From contig DCVT01000022.1 in assembly GCA_002328075.1 (NCBI GenBank), positions 63,561 to 127,560 on the forward strand: a DNA stretch of 64,000 nucleotides, written 5' to 3'. The stretch is from Anaerolineales bacterium UBA2181. GTDB lineage: Bacteria > Chloroflexota > Anaerolineae > Promineifilales > UBA4811. Below the pieces are notes generated by a model. That model had not been told where the DNA came from, did not search any database, and saw only the letters and a program-made list of their open reading frames with translations. The position numbers were made by a program, and so were the translations under genes. Positions 18,256 through 27,373 of the stretch are shown here, piece after piece. Position 1 is the first letter of the stretch, and each line of letters starts with the position of its first letter.

Positions 18256-19211
18256 GTACCGTGGCAACTGACGCGACCGCGGCCGAGATTCCTTTGGACG
18301 ACATCTCTGGCTGTGTATGGGACATCAAACGCTTTGCGCTCCACGATGGCCCAGGAGTCCGCACCACCGTCTTTTTCAAGGGGTGCCGGATGCGTTGCCC
18401 CTGGTGCTGCAATCCCGAATCACAACGCCCGCGACCAGAGATAGCCTGGTTGCAGGACCGCTGCCTGGGTTGTGACCGCTGCCGAGAGAGCTGTCCGGTT
18501 GGAGCGGTGACGCTGGAGAACGGTGCGCGCCGAATTGACCCGGAGCTATGTGACCTTTGCGGGGCATGCCTGGCAGCCTGCCCGTCCGGTGCGCTGAACC
18601 AGGTAGGGCGGAGGGTAGCCGTACAGCAGGTGCTAGACGAGGTGATGCGCGATTCGGTCTTTTACCAGCGTTCGGGCGGCGGTCTGACGCTATCGGGCGG
18701 CGAACCGGCTTCGCAACCTGCATTTGCCGGGGAATTGCTGCGCCGGTACAAGGAACAAGAGTACGGCCTGCACACGGCGATAGAGACGGCGGGACACGTG
18801 GCTTGGGCTGAGCTCCAATCCCTGCTGGCGAATACTGATCTGGTTTTCTATGACCTCAAGATTATGGACCCACAAGCCCACCGGCGTGCCACCGGAGTGG
18901 ACAACGGGTTGATTCTAGAGAATGCGCGCCGGGTGGCCGGGTCCCATGTGCCCATGGTCATCCGTCTCCCCGTAATCCCCGGCTACACCGACGACGAGGA
19001 AAACGTGGCTGCCATTGCCGCGTTCGTTGCCGGGCTGGGCGCGGTCAGGCAAATCGACCTGCTCCCCTATCACCGGCTAGGCGAGCCGAAATATGCTCGA
19101 TTGGGCAGGGGTTACCCCCTCAGCGGAACCCACCAGCTGGACGCCTGGCAGCTGGAGCGCCTGGCCCAGGTGGTGAGCCAACACGGCCTGACGGTGCAAA
19201 TCGGCGGATAA
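18252..19211 (+). CDS. Glycyl radical enzyme activase (radical SAM)
   Basis: A 319-residue radical SAM protein starting at GTG 18252, overlapping the GRE stop by four bases. The SAM cluster motif is GCRMRCPWCCNPE (C-x3-C-x2-C). It is followed by two ferredoxin-like clusters, CLGCDRCRESCP and CDLCGACLAACP, as in activases of glycerol dehydratase, choline lyase and arylacetate decarboxylases. LSGGEPASQP is the SAM-binding GGE motif. It would abstract a hydrogen from Gly791 of the upstream enzyme using the 5'-deoxyadenosyl radical. Coupled translation and motif content make the pairing nearly certain. Confidence 0.95.
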   Translation: MSTVATDATAAEIPLDDISGCVWDIKRFALHDGPGVRTTVFFKGCRMRCPWCCNPESQRPRPEIAWLQDRCLGCDRCRESCPVGAVTLENGARRIDPELCDLCGACLAACPSGALNQVGRRVAVQQVLDEVMRDSVFYQRSGGGLTLSGGEPASQPAFAGELLRRYKEQEYGLHTAIETAGHVAWAELQSLLANTDLVFYDLKIMDPQAHRRATGVDNGLILENARRVAGSHVPMVIRLPVIPGYTDDEENVAAIAAFVAGLGAVRQIDLLPYHRLGEPKYARLGRGYPLSGTHQLDAWQLERLAQVVSQHGLTVQIGG

Positions 19212-19280
19212 CGGCCGGTATCCTGGTGCCATACCCCGAACCGTCGACACGCAGCGGCCCATCCTCAAGTTCAACGCCCG

Positions 19281-20087
19281 TCAGGGTCGCCGCGCCACCG
19301 TCAGTAGGCGCCCGCTCATCGTAACCATTGCCGGATCCTCGGAATACCGTTCGGCAATGGTCTGCATCGTCTCCCAGGTCTGCGATTGGTCAAGTACTGC
19401 CACGTCCTGGTCGGTGGGCAAGTAACCAAACAGCGGGCAGACGGCCCCCAACTGCAACACCTCCAATCCGGCGCCCTCTAGCAGGTCTGTCAGTTCCTGA
19501 GGCGTGAACCGATGGTCGGTCAGCCCGTCATTCCGGTCGTAGCGGCCGCTCTGCAACAATGCCAGAATACGACCCGCCTTGCCCTTCTGAACCAGGTCCA
19601 GCGCGGCGCGGTAGCGGTTGGCCACGTCACACATCACGTATCCGCTACGCCGGGTGACGCGGTGGAGCTCCTGAGCTGCGTCCTCCCGCTCCCGGCACAG
19701 GCTGAGGGCGCCGCCGACTGCCAAGACCAGGTCGAAAGACTCGTCCTCGAGGCCGTCCATGTCCGCCAGGTCCAGCACATGGTAGCCTCCTACCTGGTTG
19801 CCCCACCCTCGGCGCTCGATCCGCTGACGCACGTAACGGATCATCTCCACCGAGTTGTCCGCCAGCGACACCTGGTAGCCCAGCGGCGCCAACCGCATGA
19901 CCCACCGGCCGGTGCCGCAACCTGCCTCGAGGATCCGGCCGCTGGCCATTGGCGGAAGCAGCGGTTCTATGACCTTCCAGCAGGTGGCCTCGTAAAGCTC
20001 ATCAAACCGGCCGAATCGTTCCTTTGCTTCGTCAACGGAAAACGGCGTCGCCTGCGGGTCCCAGCTTTCACGCCACTCCAAACCCAT
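19281..20087 (-). CDS. Class I SAM-dependent methyltransferase
   Basis: A 268-residue protein with the Rossmann methyltransferase core: motif I ILEAGCGTGRWVMRLA at about 52-67, an acidic residue after strand 2 (VSLADNSVEM), and motif IV FDLVLAVGGALS. The C-terminal half (RFTPQELTDLLEGAGLEVL) is the usual substrate-cap region and gives no substrate clue. GAGG lies nine bases before the ATG at 20087. It is convergent with the GRE activase, so a functional link is not implied. Substrate unknown. Confidence 0.85.
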   Translation of the reverse strand: MGLEWRESWDPQATPFSVDEAKERFGRFDELYEATCWKVIEPLLPPMASGRILEAGCGTGRWVMRLAPLGYQVSLADNSVEMIRYVRQRIERRGWGNQVGGYHVLDLADMDGLEDESFDLVLAVGGALSLCREREDAAQELHRVTRRSGYVMCDVANRYRAALDLVQKGKAGRILALLQSGRYDRNDGLTDHRFTPQELTDLLEGAGLEVLQLGAVCPLFGYLPTDQDVAVLDQSQTWETMQTIAERYSEDPAMVTMSGRLLTVARRP

Positions 20088-20249
20088 CTGTGTCGTCCTC
20101 CATTCCGGTGAGCCGGCTGCTGCCGGAGGCTAACGGCGCCGTCAGGCAGACCGATCTCGGTGCGCCCGGGCCGGCAGCCCGTCCTAGCATCCCTCGCTCG
20201 CCTTTGCCGGGTGCCGCTGATGCTCTCTCAAAGGCGCCGGCCGTTCACC

Positions 20250-20882
20250 CTAACCATCAGCCACCAGTCCCAGCCCAGTCTCTTTGCGCGCCACCATCCG
20301 GATGCGCTCGACAGGACAGGCCGGAACACACAGGCCACACCCGTAACAGGCCCCGGACCGCACGGTCAGGAGCCCATCGGTCAACTCCCGCGCCCCAAAG
20401 TAGCAGACCGCGACACACGCACCACAATCGTCGCAAGTCTCCCGATCGGTCTCGGCCACCAGGCTGCCTGGATCGCACACCTCGCACGGGTCGGCGAAAT
20501 AGCCACAGCAATCGTCGCAGCAAAAACAGATGCCTTCGGTGAACCCTCTGGTCTCATCCCGGTACGGCCGGGCGACCAGGTGGCGCAGCCGGGCTTCTTT
20601 CAGAATAGCCAGTACTTCCTGCCTGTCTGCTCTATGCTTGCCTGACCCGCTGCCGGGATCGGACTCTGTAAACATCAAGCAGAGATCCATCCGCGACCGC
20701 TGGCAGCCGGCCGAACTCTCGCGGCAGCCGCAGTTGCACACCCAAAAGCCGGCGCCAGGTTGGGCCAACCGGACGGTCGATAACAAAGAGCCGTCGGGCT
20801 CCGGTTCCAGCGCCTGCGCCTGAATCAACTCCCAGGCCTGTTCGTGGGTACAGACGTAGTGCATCGGAGATTGGTTCATCAT
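20250..20882 (-). CDS. 4Fe-4S binding protein, cysteine-rich
   Basis: A 210-residue protein with four groups of cysteines. CNCGCRE is followed by CQRS and LCLMF. ICFCCDDCCG is next, then CEVCDP. Two ferredoxin-type clusters end the protein, CDDCGACVAVC and CYGCGLCVPACP. It probably carries two [4Fe-4S] clusters and additional metal sites in an electron-transfer or sensor role; no catalytic domain is visible. The start is placed at ATG 20882 because AGGAG lies eight bases upstream and a good promoter precedes it; a longer frame upstream would cross that promoter. An alternative start is the next codon (20879). The region 20088-20249 has no gene. Confidence 0.8.
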   Translation of the reverse strand: MMNQSPMHYVCTHEQAWELIQAQALEPEPDGSLLSTVRLAQPGAGFWVCNCGCRESSAGCQRSRMDLCLMFTESDPGSGSGKHRADRQEVLAILKEARLRHLVARPYRDETRGFTEGICFCCDDCCGYFADPCEVCDPGSLVAETDRETCDDCGACVAVCYFGARELTDGLLTVRSGACYGCGLCVPACPVERIRMVARKETGLGLVADG

Positions 20883-20930
20883 CAGAATCTCTCCTGTTGG
20901 TCCACCGGTTGTGTGCCGCCCAGTTGGACG

Positions 20931-20959
20931 AGTATAGGCCCAATATCCGTGCCGGTCAA
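20931..20959 (-). promoter_or_regulatory. Promoter of the 4Fe-4S protein
   Basis: Minus strand: TTGACC (20954-20959), 17-base spacer, TATACT (20931-20936). The predicted transcript starts about 40 bases before ATG 20882. Confidence 0.6.
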
Positions 20960-21091
20960 CCCAGATTAGCCCGGCCGGACGCGCGCGATGGGCAAAGCCA
21001 AGCAATGGTTCGGTTATCGCGGCCGGCAACGTCTGGTACAATTGTGCACGGCCTCGGGACTTGTCCGAGGCCTGTTTACGTGAGTGCAAGC

Positions 21092-22171
21092 ATGAAACTC
21101 GGCATCATTGGTTTGCCCAACAGCACCAAGACCACGGTCTTTAATGCGCTGACAGGCAGTAACCGCCCGGTGGGCAAACAGGTCACCGGAAAACTGGAGG
21201 CATTCACCGCCATGGTCGATGTGCCCGACCCTCGGGTGGATCAACTGGTGGCGCTGTTCAAACCCCGCAAGACCACCTATGCCAAGGTCAGCTATGTGGA
21301 TATTGCAGGGCTGGGCAAAGGGGTGGGGCGAGCCGGCCTCAGTGGGCCGTTCCGCAACCAGATATCGGCGGTTGACGGTTTTGTCCAAGTCACGCGGGAT
21401 TTCGCCGATCCCACCGTGCCTCATCCCGAAGGGAGCATCGATCCGGTCCGCGACGTCGCCATCATGGATGCCGAGTTCCTGTTGGCGGACCTGGTCACGG
21501 TCGAGAACCGGCTGGAGCGGCTGGAGAAGGACATCCAGCGTGCGTCCAACCGCGACCGACCGGCGGTCGAGCTGGAGCTGGGGCTCTGGCCCCGACTGCA
21601 GCAAGCCCTGGAGGCAGAAATCCCCTTGCGGGACCTAGAGTTGACGCCGGCCGAACTGCGCGTCACCAGCGGCTATTCATTCCTCACCCTGAAACCCATG
21701 TTGATCCTGATCAACACCGGTGACCAGGACCAAAACCCGGAGCAGATCCTCACCTATCGCCACGCCAACAGCGCGGTCGCCACTATCAAGGGTAAGCTGG
21801 AGATGGAGATCGCGCAACTTGGCGGTCCAGAGCGGCAGGATTTCCTCGAGGGATTTCAGATCTCAGAACCTGGTCTGAACCGCGTCATTCGGATCTCGTA
21901 CTCGCTCATCGGACTGCAGTCGTTCTTCACAGTGGGCGAGGACGAGGTTCGGGCGTGGACGCTCCGGCAGGGCGCGACCGCCGTCGAGGCGGCCGGCACC
22001 ATACACAGCGACCTGGCCCACGGATTCATTCGGGCCGAGGTGGTCAACTATCTGGACCTGCTGCAGAGCGGCGGTCTTGCCGGGGCGCGAGCCGCCGGAT
22101 TGGTACGTTTGGAGGGCAAGGAGTACCTGGTGCGGGATGGGGATATTGTTCACGTCCGGTTCAACGTCTGA
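21092..22171 (+). CDS. ychF: YchF/OLA1-type ATPase with altered P-loop
   Basis: A 359-residue Obg-like ATPase. The G1 segment is GLPNSTKTTVFNALT (residues 7-21), the switch region contains VDIAGLGKGVGRAGLSG, and the C-terminal TGS domain has EVRAWTLRQG and RLEGKEYLVRDGDIVHVRFN. YchF binds ribosomes and hydrolyses ATP. Two departures from the textbook sequence are visible. The Gly before Lys in the P-loop (GxxxxGK) is Thr12. The G4-like element usually N-x-x-E reads LINTGD. Start ATG 21092 is the conserved MKLGIIG; TACAAT at 21037-21042 is a likely -10. The altered P-loop may be lineage-specific rather than inactivating. Confidence 0.88.
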   Translation: MKLGIIGLPNSTKTTVFNALTGSNRPVGKQVTGKLEAFTAMVDVPDPRVDQLVALFKPRKTTYAKVSYVDIAGLGKGVGRAGLSGPFRNQISAVDGFVQVTRDFADPTVPHPEGSIDPVRDVAIMDAEFLLADLVTVENRLERLEKDIQRASNRDRPAVELELGLWPRLQQALEAEIPLRDLELTPAELRVTSGYSFLTLKPMLILINTGDQDQNPEQILTYRHANSAVATIKGKLEMEIAQLGGPERQDFLEGFQISEPGLNRVIRISYSLIGLQSFFTVGEDEVRAWTLRQGATAVEAAGTIHSDLAHGFIRAEVVNYLDLLQSGGLAGARAAGLVRLEGKEYLVRDGDIVHVRFNV

Positions 22172-22415
22172 AGCAACCCTCCGCCGACTCGCGGGCGCCC
22201 GGCCCGTTCTGGGTGCACGCCACGCTGAACGCTGAACGCCCGGCGACGCAACCAGACGGCGCAGGCATTCTTGATCGCGGACTGCCTTCACCCTAACTGG
22301 CCGGAAATGCACCCGCGCGTCACTGCCTGATCTCGAACTCAAGCAAGGCGACCCGGGCCGCCGTTGCGGCCGGCGGGAGATATCGCGTGGCATGGAGCGG
22401 GCCGCAACCGATGGG
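22172..22415. other. Convergent intergenic region
   Basis: Between ychF and the MFS gene, which run toward each other. No gene, strong hairpin with T-run or repeat was found. Confidence 0.4.
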
Positions 22416-23654
22416 TCAGCTGCCCGGCGCCCCCACGGCCAATTCCGATCCCGGCCTGCGGCCGGCTCTGACGGCCAGTACTGCGAAACCCAGGGTGCTG
22501 GCCAATCCAAACATACCGCCACCGTACCACATGGCACGAGGACCCAGGGTGTCGCTTAGAACGCCACCTGAAACCGGACCCACGGCTGAAGCCAGGTACC
22601 AGGTCAGCGAATAGAGCCCCATATACCGGCCGCGCATGTCGGCCGGCGCCAGGTTGGCAATGTAGGTCGAAGCCGTAGGCATGAGGATCAATTCGCCGAC
22701 CGTGAGCACCACCATGCTGGCCCAAAAAGCCCAAAAACCGGCACCCAAGGCGACACTGCCCACTCCCAAGGCATACAGCAGGGCGCCCAGCGCCATCATC
22801 CAAAGCGCCGGGTACCGTCTGGTGCGCCGAGTCACACCCATCTGAAACAGAACCACCATCAGGGCGTTGGTCATGGGGATAAATCCATATTGGCTTTCGG
22901 TCACCCCGTACTGCTGCTTGGCATATACGGCCTGAAGCAGCCACAGAATCGTGGTGGAGACCATGACCAGGGTGAACGCGCCGGTAACCAGGACAAAGCG
23001 GGTGTCCCGGATGACCGCCAGGTAACCACCTAAGGGTTCTCGAGCGCGGCTCTTGGTTGGGCTGGCCTGAGGCAACGTTTCGCGAGCGAAAAGCAGGATG
23101 AGCAGACCAAAAATCACCATTCCGGCGGCGGCCAGGGCGAAGGTAGTGGCGTAGGAGCGGCTGGCGATGATGCCGCCCAGGGCAGGCCCGACGGCAATGC
23201 CCAGGTTGGAGCCCAACCTAAGGAGGGCATAGGCCTCATCTCGCCGGCCGGGCGGGATCAAGTCGGCCAACATGGCGTTCGAGCCCACCTCATACAATGG
23301 TCCGAAAGCACCCCGCACGGCCATCAGCAGAGCAAAATGCCAATAGTCGCGGGCCCAGATCAGCCCCAGAAAACCCAGCCCGGTGAACAGCAGGCTATTG
23401 ACCATGACCCCTTTGCGGCCAGCGCGGTCAGCAATGGGGCCCACCACTAACGCGGCCAACAGGCCGGTCGCCGAGTTGATGGTCACCAGGCTGGTGACGC
23501 TGGCGAGGGGCAGCTCCAACTGCTCCACCATATAGACCACCAAGAACGGCCAGGTCATGCTCGCGCCCATCCGACTGATGATCATGCCGGCAAAGAAGAG
23601 CCAGACTTGGGCTGGAAATTGCCCCCACGTCGACCGAACGCGACTCCAGATCAC
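22416..23654 (-). CDS. MFS transporter (drug/efflux type)
   Basis: A 412-residue protein with about 12 TM segments in two six-helix halves. The loop between TM2 and TM3 has the MFS motif GPIADRAGRKGVM, with a second copy-like region (RTRRYPALW) in the C-half. Residues such as GAFGPLYEVGSNAMLADL match the multidrug/sugar-efflux branch, but the substrate is unknown. I set the start at GTG 23654 because GGAGG lies seven bases upstream; an in-frame TTG eight codons earlier has no ribosome site. It has its own promoter. Confidence 0.88.
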   Translation of the reverse strand: MIWSRVRSTWGQFPAQVWLFFAGMIISRMGASMTWPFLVVYMVEQLELPLASVTSLVTINSATGLLAALVVGPIADRAGRKGVMVNSLLFTGLGFLGLIWARDYWHFALLMAVRGAFGPLYEVGSNAMLADLIPPGRRDEAYALLRLGSNLGIAVGPALGGIIASRSYATTFALAAAGMVIFGLLILLFARETLPQASPTKSRAREPLGGYLAVIRDTRFVLVTGAFTLVMVSTTILWLLQAVYAKQQYGVTESQYGFIPMTNALMVVLFQMGVTRRTRRYPALWMMALGALLYALGVGSVALGAGFWAFWASMVVLTVGELILMPTASTYIANLAPADMRGRYMGLYSLTWYLASAVGPVSGGVLSDTLGPRAMWYGGGMFGLASTLGFAVLAVRAGRRPGSELAVGAPGS

Positions 23655-23686
23655 CGAGCAACCTCCGCTATCGAACAATCCGCAGA

Positions 23687-23715
23687 AACGTAGCGCGGAC
23701 GACGTCGCCTGTCAA
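23687..23715 (-). promoter_or_regulatory. Promoter of the MFS transporter
   Basis: Minus strand: perfect TTGACA (23710-23715), 17-base spacer, TACGTT (23687-23692), about 33 bases before GTG 23654. Confidence 0.55.
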
Positions 23716-23849
23716 TGTTGGTGGGCCGCCAACCAGCAAGTCGCTGCCGGGGTGGTCGGGGATCGGAGTTCACGGTATCCTGCTTGCCACCTGGGGCTCG
23801 ATGGCGTTGCAGCTGCCCGTTCCCACTGCCCGTCTATCGCCGGTACCGG

Positions 23850-25553
23850 TCACGCCGCGCGCTCCTGTACCCAGTTCAGGACCATGCGCTCGAGCACGTC
23901 CAGCGGGACTGCGCCGCTGCCCAACACCAGATCGTGAAAGTCGCGCGCGTCAAAGCGTGGCCGCAGGTCCCGTTCGGCGCGGGACCGCAGTTCGCGGATT
24001 TTCAGCTCGCCGATCTTGTACGCCAGCGCCTGGCCGGGCCAGGCAATGTAGCGGTCGACCTCGTTAGCGATGTTCAGTGGGGTCGAAAACGTGTTGGAGG
24101 CCATCAGGTCGATGGCCGTTTGCCGTGGCCATTGCAGGGCATGGATGCCCGTGTCCACCACCAATCGGCAGGCGCGCCACATCTCGTAGCTCAACCGTCC
24201 CAGATTGGAGTAGGGGTCCTGGTAAAAACCCATCTCCAGGCCCAACCGTTCCGCGTACAGCGCCCAGCCCTCTACAAACGCCGTAAAACCGCCAAATCGT
24301 CGAAACGCGGGCAGGTCCAGCTCTTGCTGGAGTGCGATCTGAAGGTGATGGCCCGGCACTGCCTCGTGCAAGGAGAGCGCCTCGATTTCGTACAATGGCC
24401 GGCTGGGTAGGTCGTACGTGTTCACGTAATAGAAACCAGCATGCTGTCCGTCACCGGTGGGTGGCAGGTAGTAGGCGGCGGTGCTGCCCGGCGCGCTGGC
24501 ATCAGGAATCGGCCGGATGCCATAGGGCATGCGAGGAAGCTTTCCAAACATACGGGGTAGCTCGCCGTCGATCCGTTTGAGAACGTACGCGGTCTCCCGC
24601 AGCAGAGCGTCTTTCGAGGTGGCGTAAAAGCGTGAATCGGTTCGCAGGAATTCGCGCAAATCCGAAAAACTTCCCTGGAAGCCCACTTGACCCATGACCG
24701 CTTCCATCTCGGAGCGGATGCGCGCCACCTCCTCCAGCCCTGTCCGGTGAACCGCCTCCGGGGTCAGGTCCAGCGAAGTGTATGCCCGGACGCGATGCCG
24801 GTAAAAGGCGGGTCCGTCCGGCAGTTCGGAGGCGGCAATGTTGCTGCGGGCGCGGGGCAGGTACTCCTGAACCAGGAACTCGAGCAGCGCCCGATACGCC
24901 GGAACCACGGACCCGGACACCACGCGATGTGCCTCGGCCGTCAGCCGATCCTGCTCCCGGCCGTCGAGCGAGGACGGAATGCCGGAAAGAGGGGACCAAA
25001 ACGGACTGGCAGTCGGGTCGCTGACCAGGAACTGACTCAACGTTTGGTCCAGCCCGTCCAGCGTGACGCGGGCCGGTACGTACCCCGTGGCTAGCCCATT
25101 GCGCATCACACCGATCTGCTCCTGGAAGAATCGCGGAAAGGCATCCAGCCGTGCTAGATAGCTCTCGTAATCCGATACTGTCCTCAAGGGCATCAAATGC
25201 GGCAACTGGTCGGGCAGATCCATCGGGAAACCGAAGGTTTTGCAGATAGGGATTCGGTAAGTGTGGAACTCGATCTCGCCGATTTCAATGTCCAGCAACC
25301 GTACCAGAATCTCCCAGTCCAGCCGCTGGTTGGCCGGCAGACCGGCCGGGTCGATCTTTTGCAGGCGCTGCAACAAGCTGCGCCAAAAGCCCAGCCGGCG
25401 GGAGTGCTCTTCCTCGGTGGCGGAGGGCAGGCGATCGTCATAGCGGTGGTCTCCCACCACTGTGGCAAAGAGCGGGTCCGCCTCCAGGCGGAACTCCCAC
25501 TCCTCCTCAATCAACCGGGTCAGCTGCTGGGAAGGGGTCTCTACTTGGGACAT
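23850..25553 (-). CDS. DUF885 family putative metallo-carboxypeptidase
   Basis: A 567-residue soluble protein of the DUF885 family. The family's metal-site motif is HEAVPGHHLQ, with a downstream FVEGWALYAERLG segment carrying the likely third ligand Glu. These are the same elements as in gluzincin carboxypeptidase relatives. No signal peptide is present, so it is probably cytoplasmic. Start ATG 25553 has AGGAGG five bases upstream; the open frame extends further but without a ribosome site. Substrates are unknown. The 188 bases before it (25554-25741) show no gene. Confidence 0.88.
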   Translation of the reverse strand: MSQVETPSQQLTRLIEEEWEFRLEADPLFATVVGDHRYDDRLPSATEEEHSRRLGFWRSLLQRLQKIDPAGLPANQRLDWEILVRLLDIEIGEIEFHTYRIPICKTFGFPMDLPDQLPHLMPLRTVSDYESYLARLDAFPRFFQEQIGVMRNGLATGYVPARVTLDGLDQTLSQFLVSDPTASPFWSPLSGIPSSLDGREQDRLTAEAHRVVSGSVVPAYRALLEFLVQEYLPRARSNIAASELPDGPAFYRHRVRAYTSLDLTPEAVHRTGLEEVARIRSEMEAVMGQVGFQGSFSDLREFLRTDSRFYATSKDALLRETAYVLKRIDGELPRMFGKLPRMPYGIRPIPDASAPGSTAAYYLPPTGDGQHAGFYYVNTYDLPSRPLYEIEALSLHEAVPGHHLQIALQQELDLPAFRRFGGFTAFVEGWALYAERLGLEMGFYQDPYSNLGRLSYEMWRACRLVVDTGIHALQWPRQTAIDLMASNTFSTPLNIANEVDRYIAWPGQALAYKIGELKIRELRSRAERDLRPRFDARDFHDLVLGSGAVPLDVLERMVLNWVQERAA

Positions 25554-25741
25554 GGTACCTCCTGGGGATCCGATCTCCACTGTGCCACCAAAAACCTGCC
25601 CGGGACGTTGGACGGCTGGAGTGGTCGGGTGGGCTGACGGCGTCCAAATATGCCTGGCAGTCTGGGTGGAGAAACCGCGTAAGCAAGCTGCCGCGCAGCC
25701 GGTCGACCGTCCATCTTTCGTAAAGCGGGACTGGCCAGGGC

Positions 25742-26395
25742 TTACTGCCTGCTGCCAACCCGGGGTTTGGCGCCGCCGGCCTTGGCTAACCGTCGGGCCC
25801 GCCGTTGCCGTGCCTCTAGCTGCTGTCTGACAAACAGGGCCAGAACCACAAGCAGCATGGCAATCGACACGGTTCGGACCGGCCAATCGGCAAAGTTGGC
25901 GCCCAACCGGTTGGCGTGAACTGTGCCAAAGGCAAAGGCCAGATAGTTGAAGGCGTGAACAACTTTCCAATTCTTGCCAACGGACTTGCGCCAGACTGCC
26001 ACCAGTGCGCCGATGATGAGAATATACCAGGCCACCCGTCCACCGTAGGCCAGCAGGTCACTGAGGGGCCAAAATACGGGCACGAACACCCTGGCGTCCA
26101 TATAGTCCCAAGCCACGCCCAGGGGGTGCAGCGTCAGAAAGACCAGACCGGCCACCGAAGGGACATGGTGCACCGCCAGAAACGGCTGGCCAAAATACTC
26201 CTTGACCTGCCGCTTGTACGAGGTTGACACGATGGATACAAAGACGCATATGTAGCCGAGCAAAGCCAGTTCGCGGATCACCCAACTCAACAGGTCGCCT
26301 TGCGCACGCCACGTAATGAGAGCGCTCGTCAGAATCAGGACGATACTCGCAACCAGGACGATGGTCCACAGGTGGTTAGCAGTCTTTTTGGCCAT
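25742..26395 (-). CDS. Ferric-reductase-like transmembrane protein
   Basis: A 217-residue membrane protein with about six TM segments. It has the histidines expected of the ferric reductase-like/MsrQ superfamily: HHVPSVAGLVFLTLHPLG and, later, HAFNYLAFAFGTVHANRLG. These would bind two b-type hemes across the membrane. No FAD/NAD domain is attached, so it needs a separate redox partner. The cytochrome c lipoprotein gene just upstream in the same orientation is a candidate. Start ATG 26395 has GGAGG eight bases upstream; an own promoter is seen at 26426-26454. Confidence 0.8.
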   Translation of the reverse strand: MAKKTANHLWTIVLVASIVLILTSALITWRAQGDLLSWVIRELALLGYICVFVSIVSTSYKRQVKEYFGQPFLAVHHVPSVAGLVFLTLHPLGVAWDYMDARVFVPVFWPLSDLLAYGGRVAWYILIIGALVAVWRKSVGKNWKVVHAFNYLAFAFGTVHANRLGANFADWPVRTVSIAMLLVVLALFVRQQLEARQRRARRLAKAGGAKPRVGSRQ

Positions 26396-26425
26396 GAACT
26401 CGCCTCCGGAATTGGGTCGTGCCGG

Positions 26426-26454
26426 ATAGTAACACACGAAATGGGCTGAAGCAA
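26426..26454 (-). promoter_or_regulatory. Promoter of the ferric-reductase-like gene
   Basis: Minus strand: TTGCTT (26449-26454), 17-base spacer, TACTAT (26426-26431), 31 bases before ATG 26395. The remaining sequence up to 26650 shows no gene. Confidence 0.55.
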
Positions 26455-26650
26455 CGATGGCGCACCGCCAAATGGATACCGCCACAGGTCCACCTCCCTC
26501 ATCCCGTAGTGGTAGCATTGGCCCGGAAGAATACCCGCGCGTTGAACCGGTCTCAAACCTGCGACAGGACGACGCCAGTCAAGGGGAAGCGGGGCAGGTG
26601 GCAGAACCCGCCAAAAGTGCCGCCAATCACGGTTGCCGTATGGGACCTCG

Positions 26651-27151
26651 TTACCTGGGGAACGTCTCGGTCAGGTACTGAACCACCGCATCCAGTTCCT
26701 GCGGGCTGAGCTGAGTTCCCTTGGAGATCATCCGTTCGACGGTATTGCGCCACTGATCGCCCGTCTTGCGGGCTCGTTCCACCCGGTCCAAGCCATGACA
26801 CTGGACACATCGCTCGGCCACCAGCACCTTGCCGCCCGGCGCAGTTGCCTCGGCGGCAGCCTCGGTCGGTTCGGCAAGTGGGGTCGGCGCGGATTCGGCC
26901 GTGTCAGAGGTGGTCGCTGTCGGCTGGGGTTCGGTGGTGGCGGATCCAGACGGATCCTCGGCGGGTGCTGCTGTGACCGCCGCCGCGGGCGGTTGGGTGG
27001 GAACCAGAGCAGGGGATTGGGTGGCGTTTGGCGCAGGCGGTTGGGTGGGGGCCATTGTGGCCGCCGGCTCGGATGTGCAACCCGCCAGGGCAGCACTGAT
27101 CATGACGACGGCCAACGCGAGGTGTGCAGGTGCGCTCGCTTTTTTGAACAT
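26651..27151 (-). CDS. Cytochrome c lipoprotein
   Basis: A 166-residue exported protein. The signal peptide ends at lipobox LAGC (Cys25), a Pro/Thr/Ala-rich tether covers about 28-108, and a small cytochrome c domain has heme motif CVQCH (Cys115, Cys118, His119). Met141 (RMISKG) is the probable axial ligand. It would carry electrons on the outer face of the membrane. AAGGAGAA precedes ATG 27151. Its domain resembles small quinohemoprotein-type or sulfite-oxidase-associated cytochromes (DQWRNTVERM), but no dehydrogenase is adjacent. Confidence 0.88.
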   Translation of the reverse strand: MFKKASAPAHLALAVVMISAALAGCTSEPAATMAPTQPPAPNATQSPALVPTQPPAAAVTAAPAEDPSGSATTEPQPTATTSDTAESAPTPLAEPTEAAAEATAPGGKVLVAERCVQCHGLDRVERARKTGDQWRNTVERMISKGTQLSPQELDAVVQYLTETFPR

Positions 27152-27222
27152 GGTTCTCCTTCCGCGGGCCTGGCCGGCGCCACCTTCGGCCGTTCCAGGT
27201 AGGACGATCACAGGCGGTCAGT

Positions 27223-27250
27223 ATGGTACCAGCAGGAGGATACCTGTCAA
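27223..27250 (-). promoter_or_regulatory. Promoter of the cytochrome c lipoprotein
   Basis: Minus strand: perfect TTGACA (27245-27250), 16-base spacer, TACCAT (27223-27228), about 70 bases before ATG 27151. Confidence 0.5.
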
Positions 27251-27373
27251 GGCACAGCACCCATCACGCGATCGTTCTGTTCGTGGCCCGCTTGCCACCG
27301 GCCGCATAATGCGTTATCCTATTGCGGCGGTCGGCCGGCCGCCCAGGATGCAGCTCTCGCCGGGCGAAGAACG

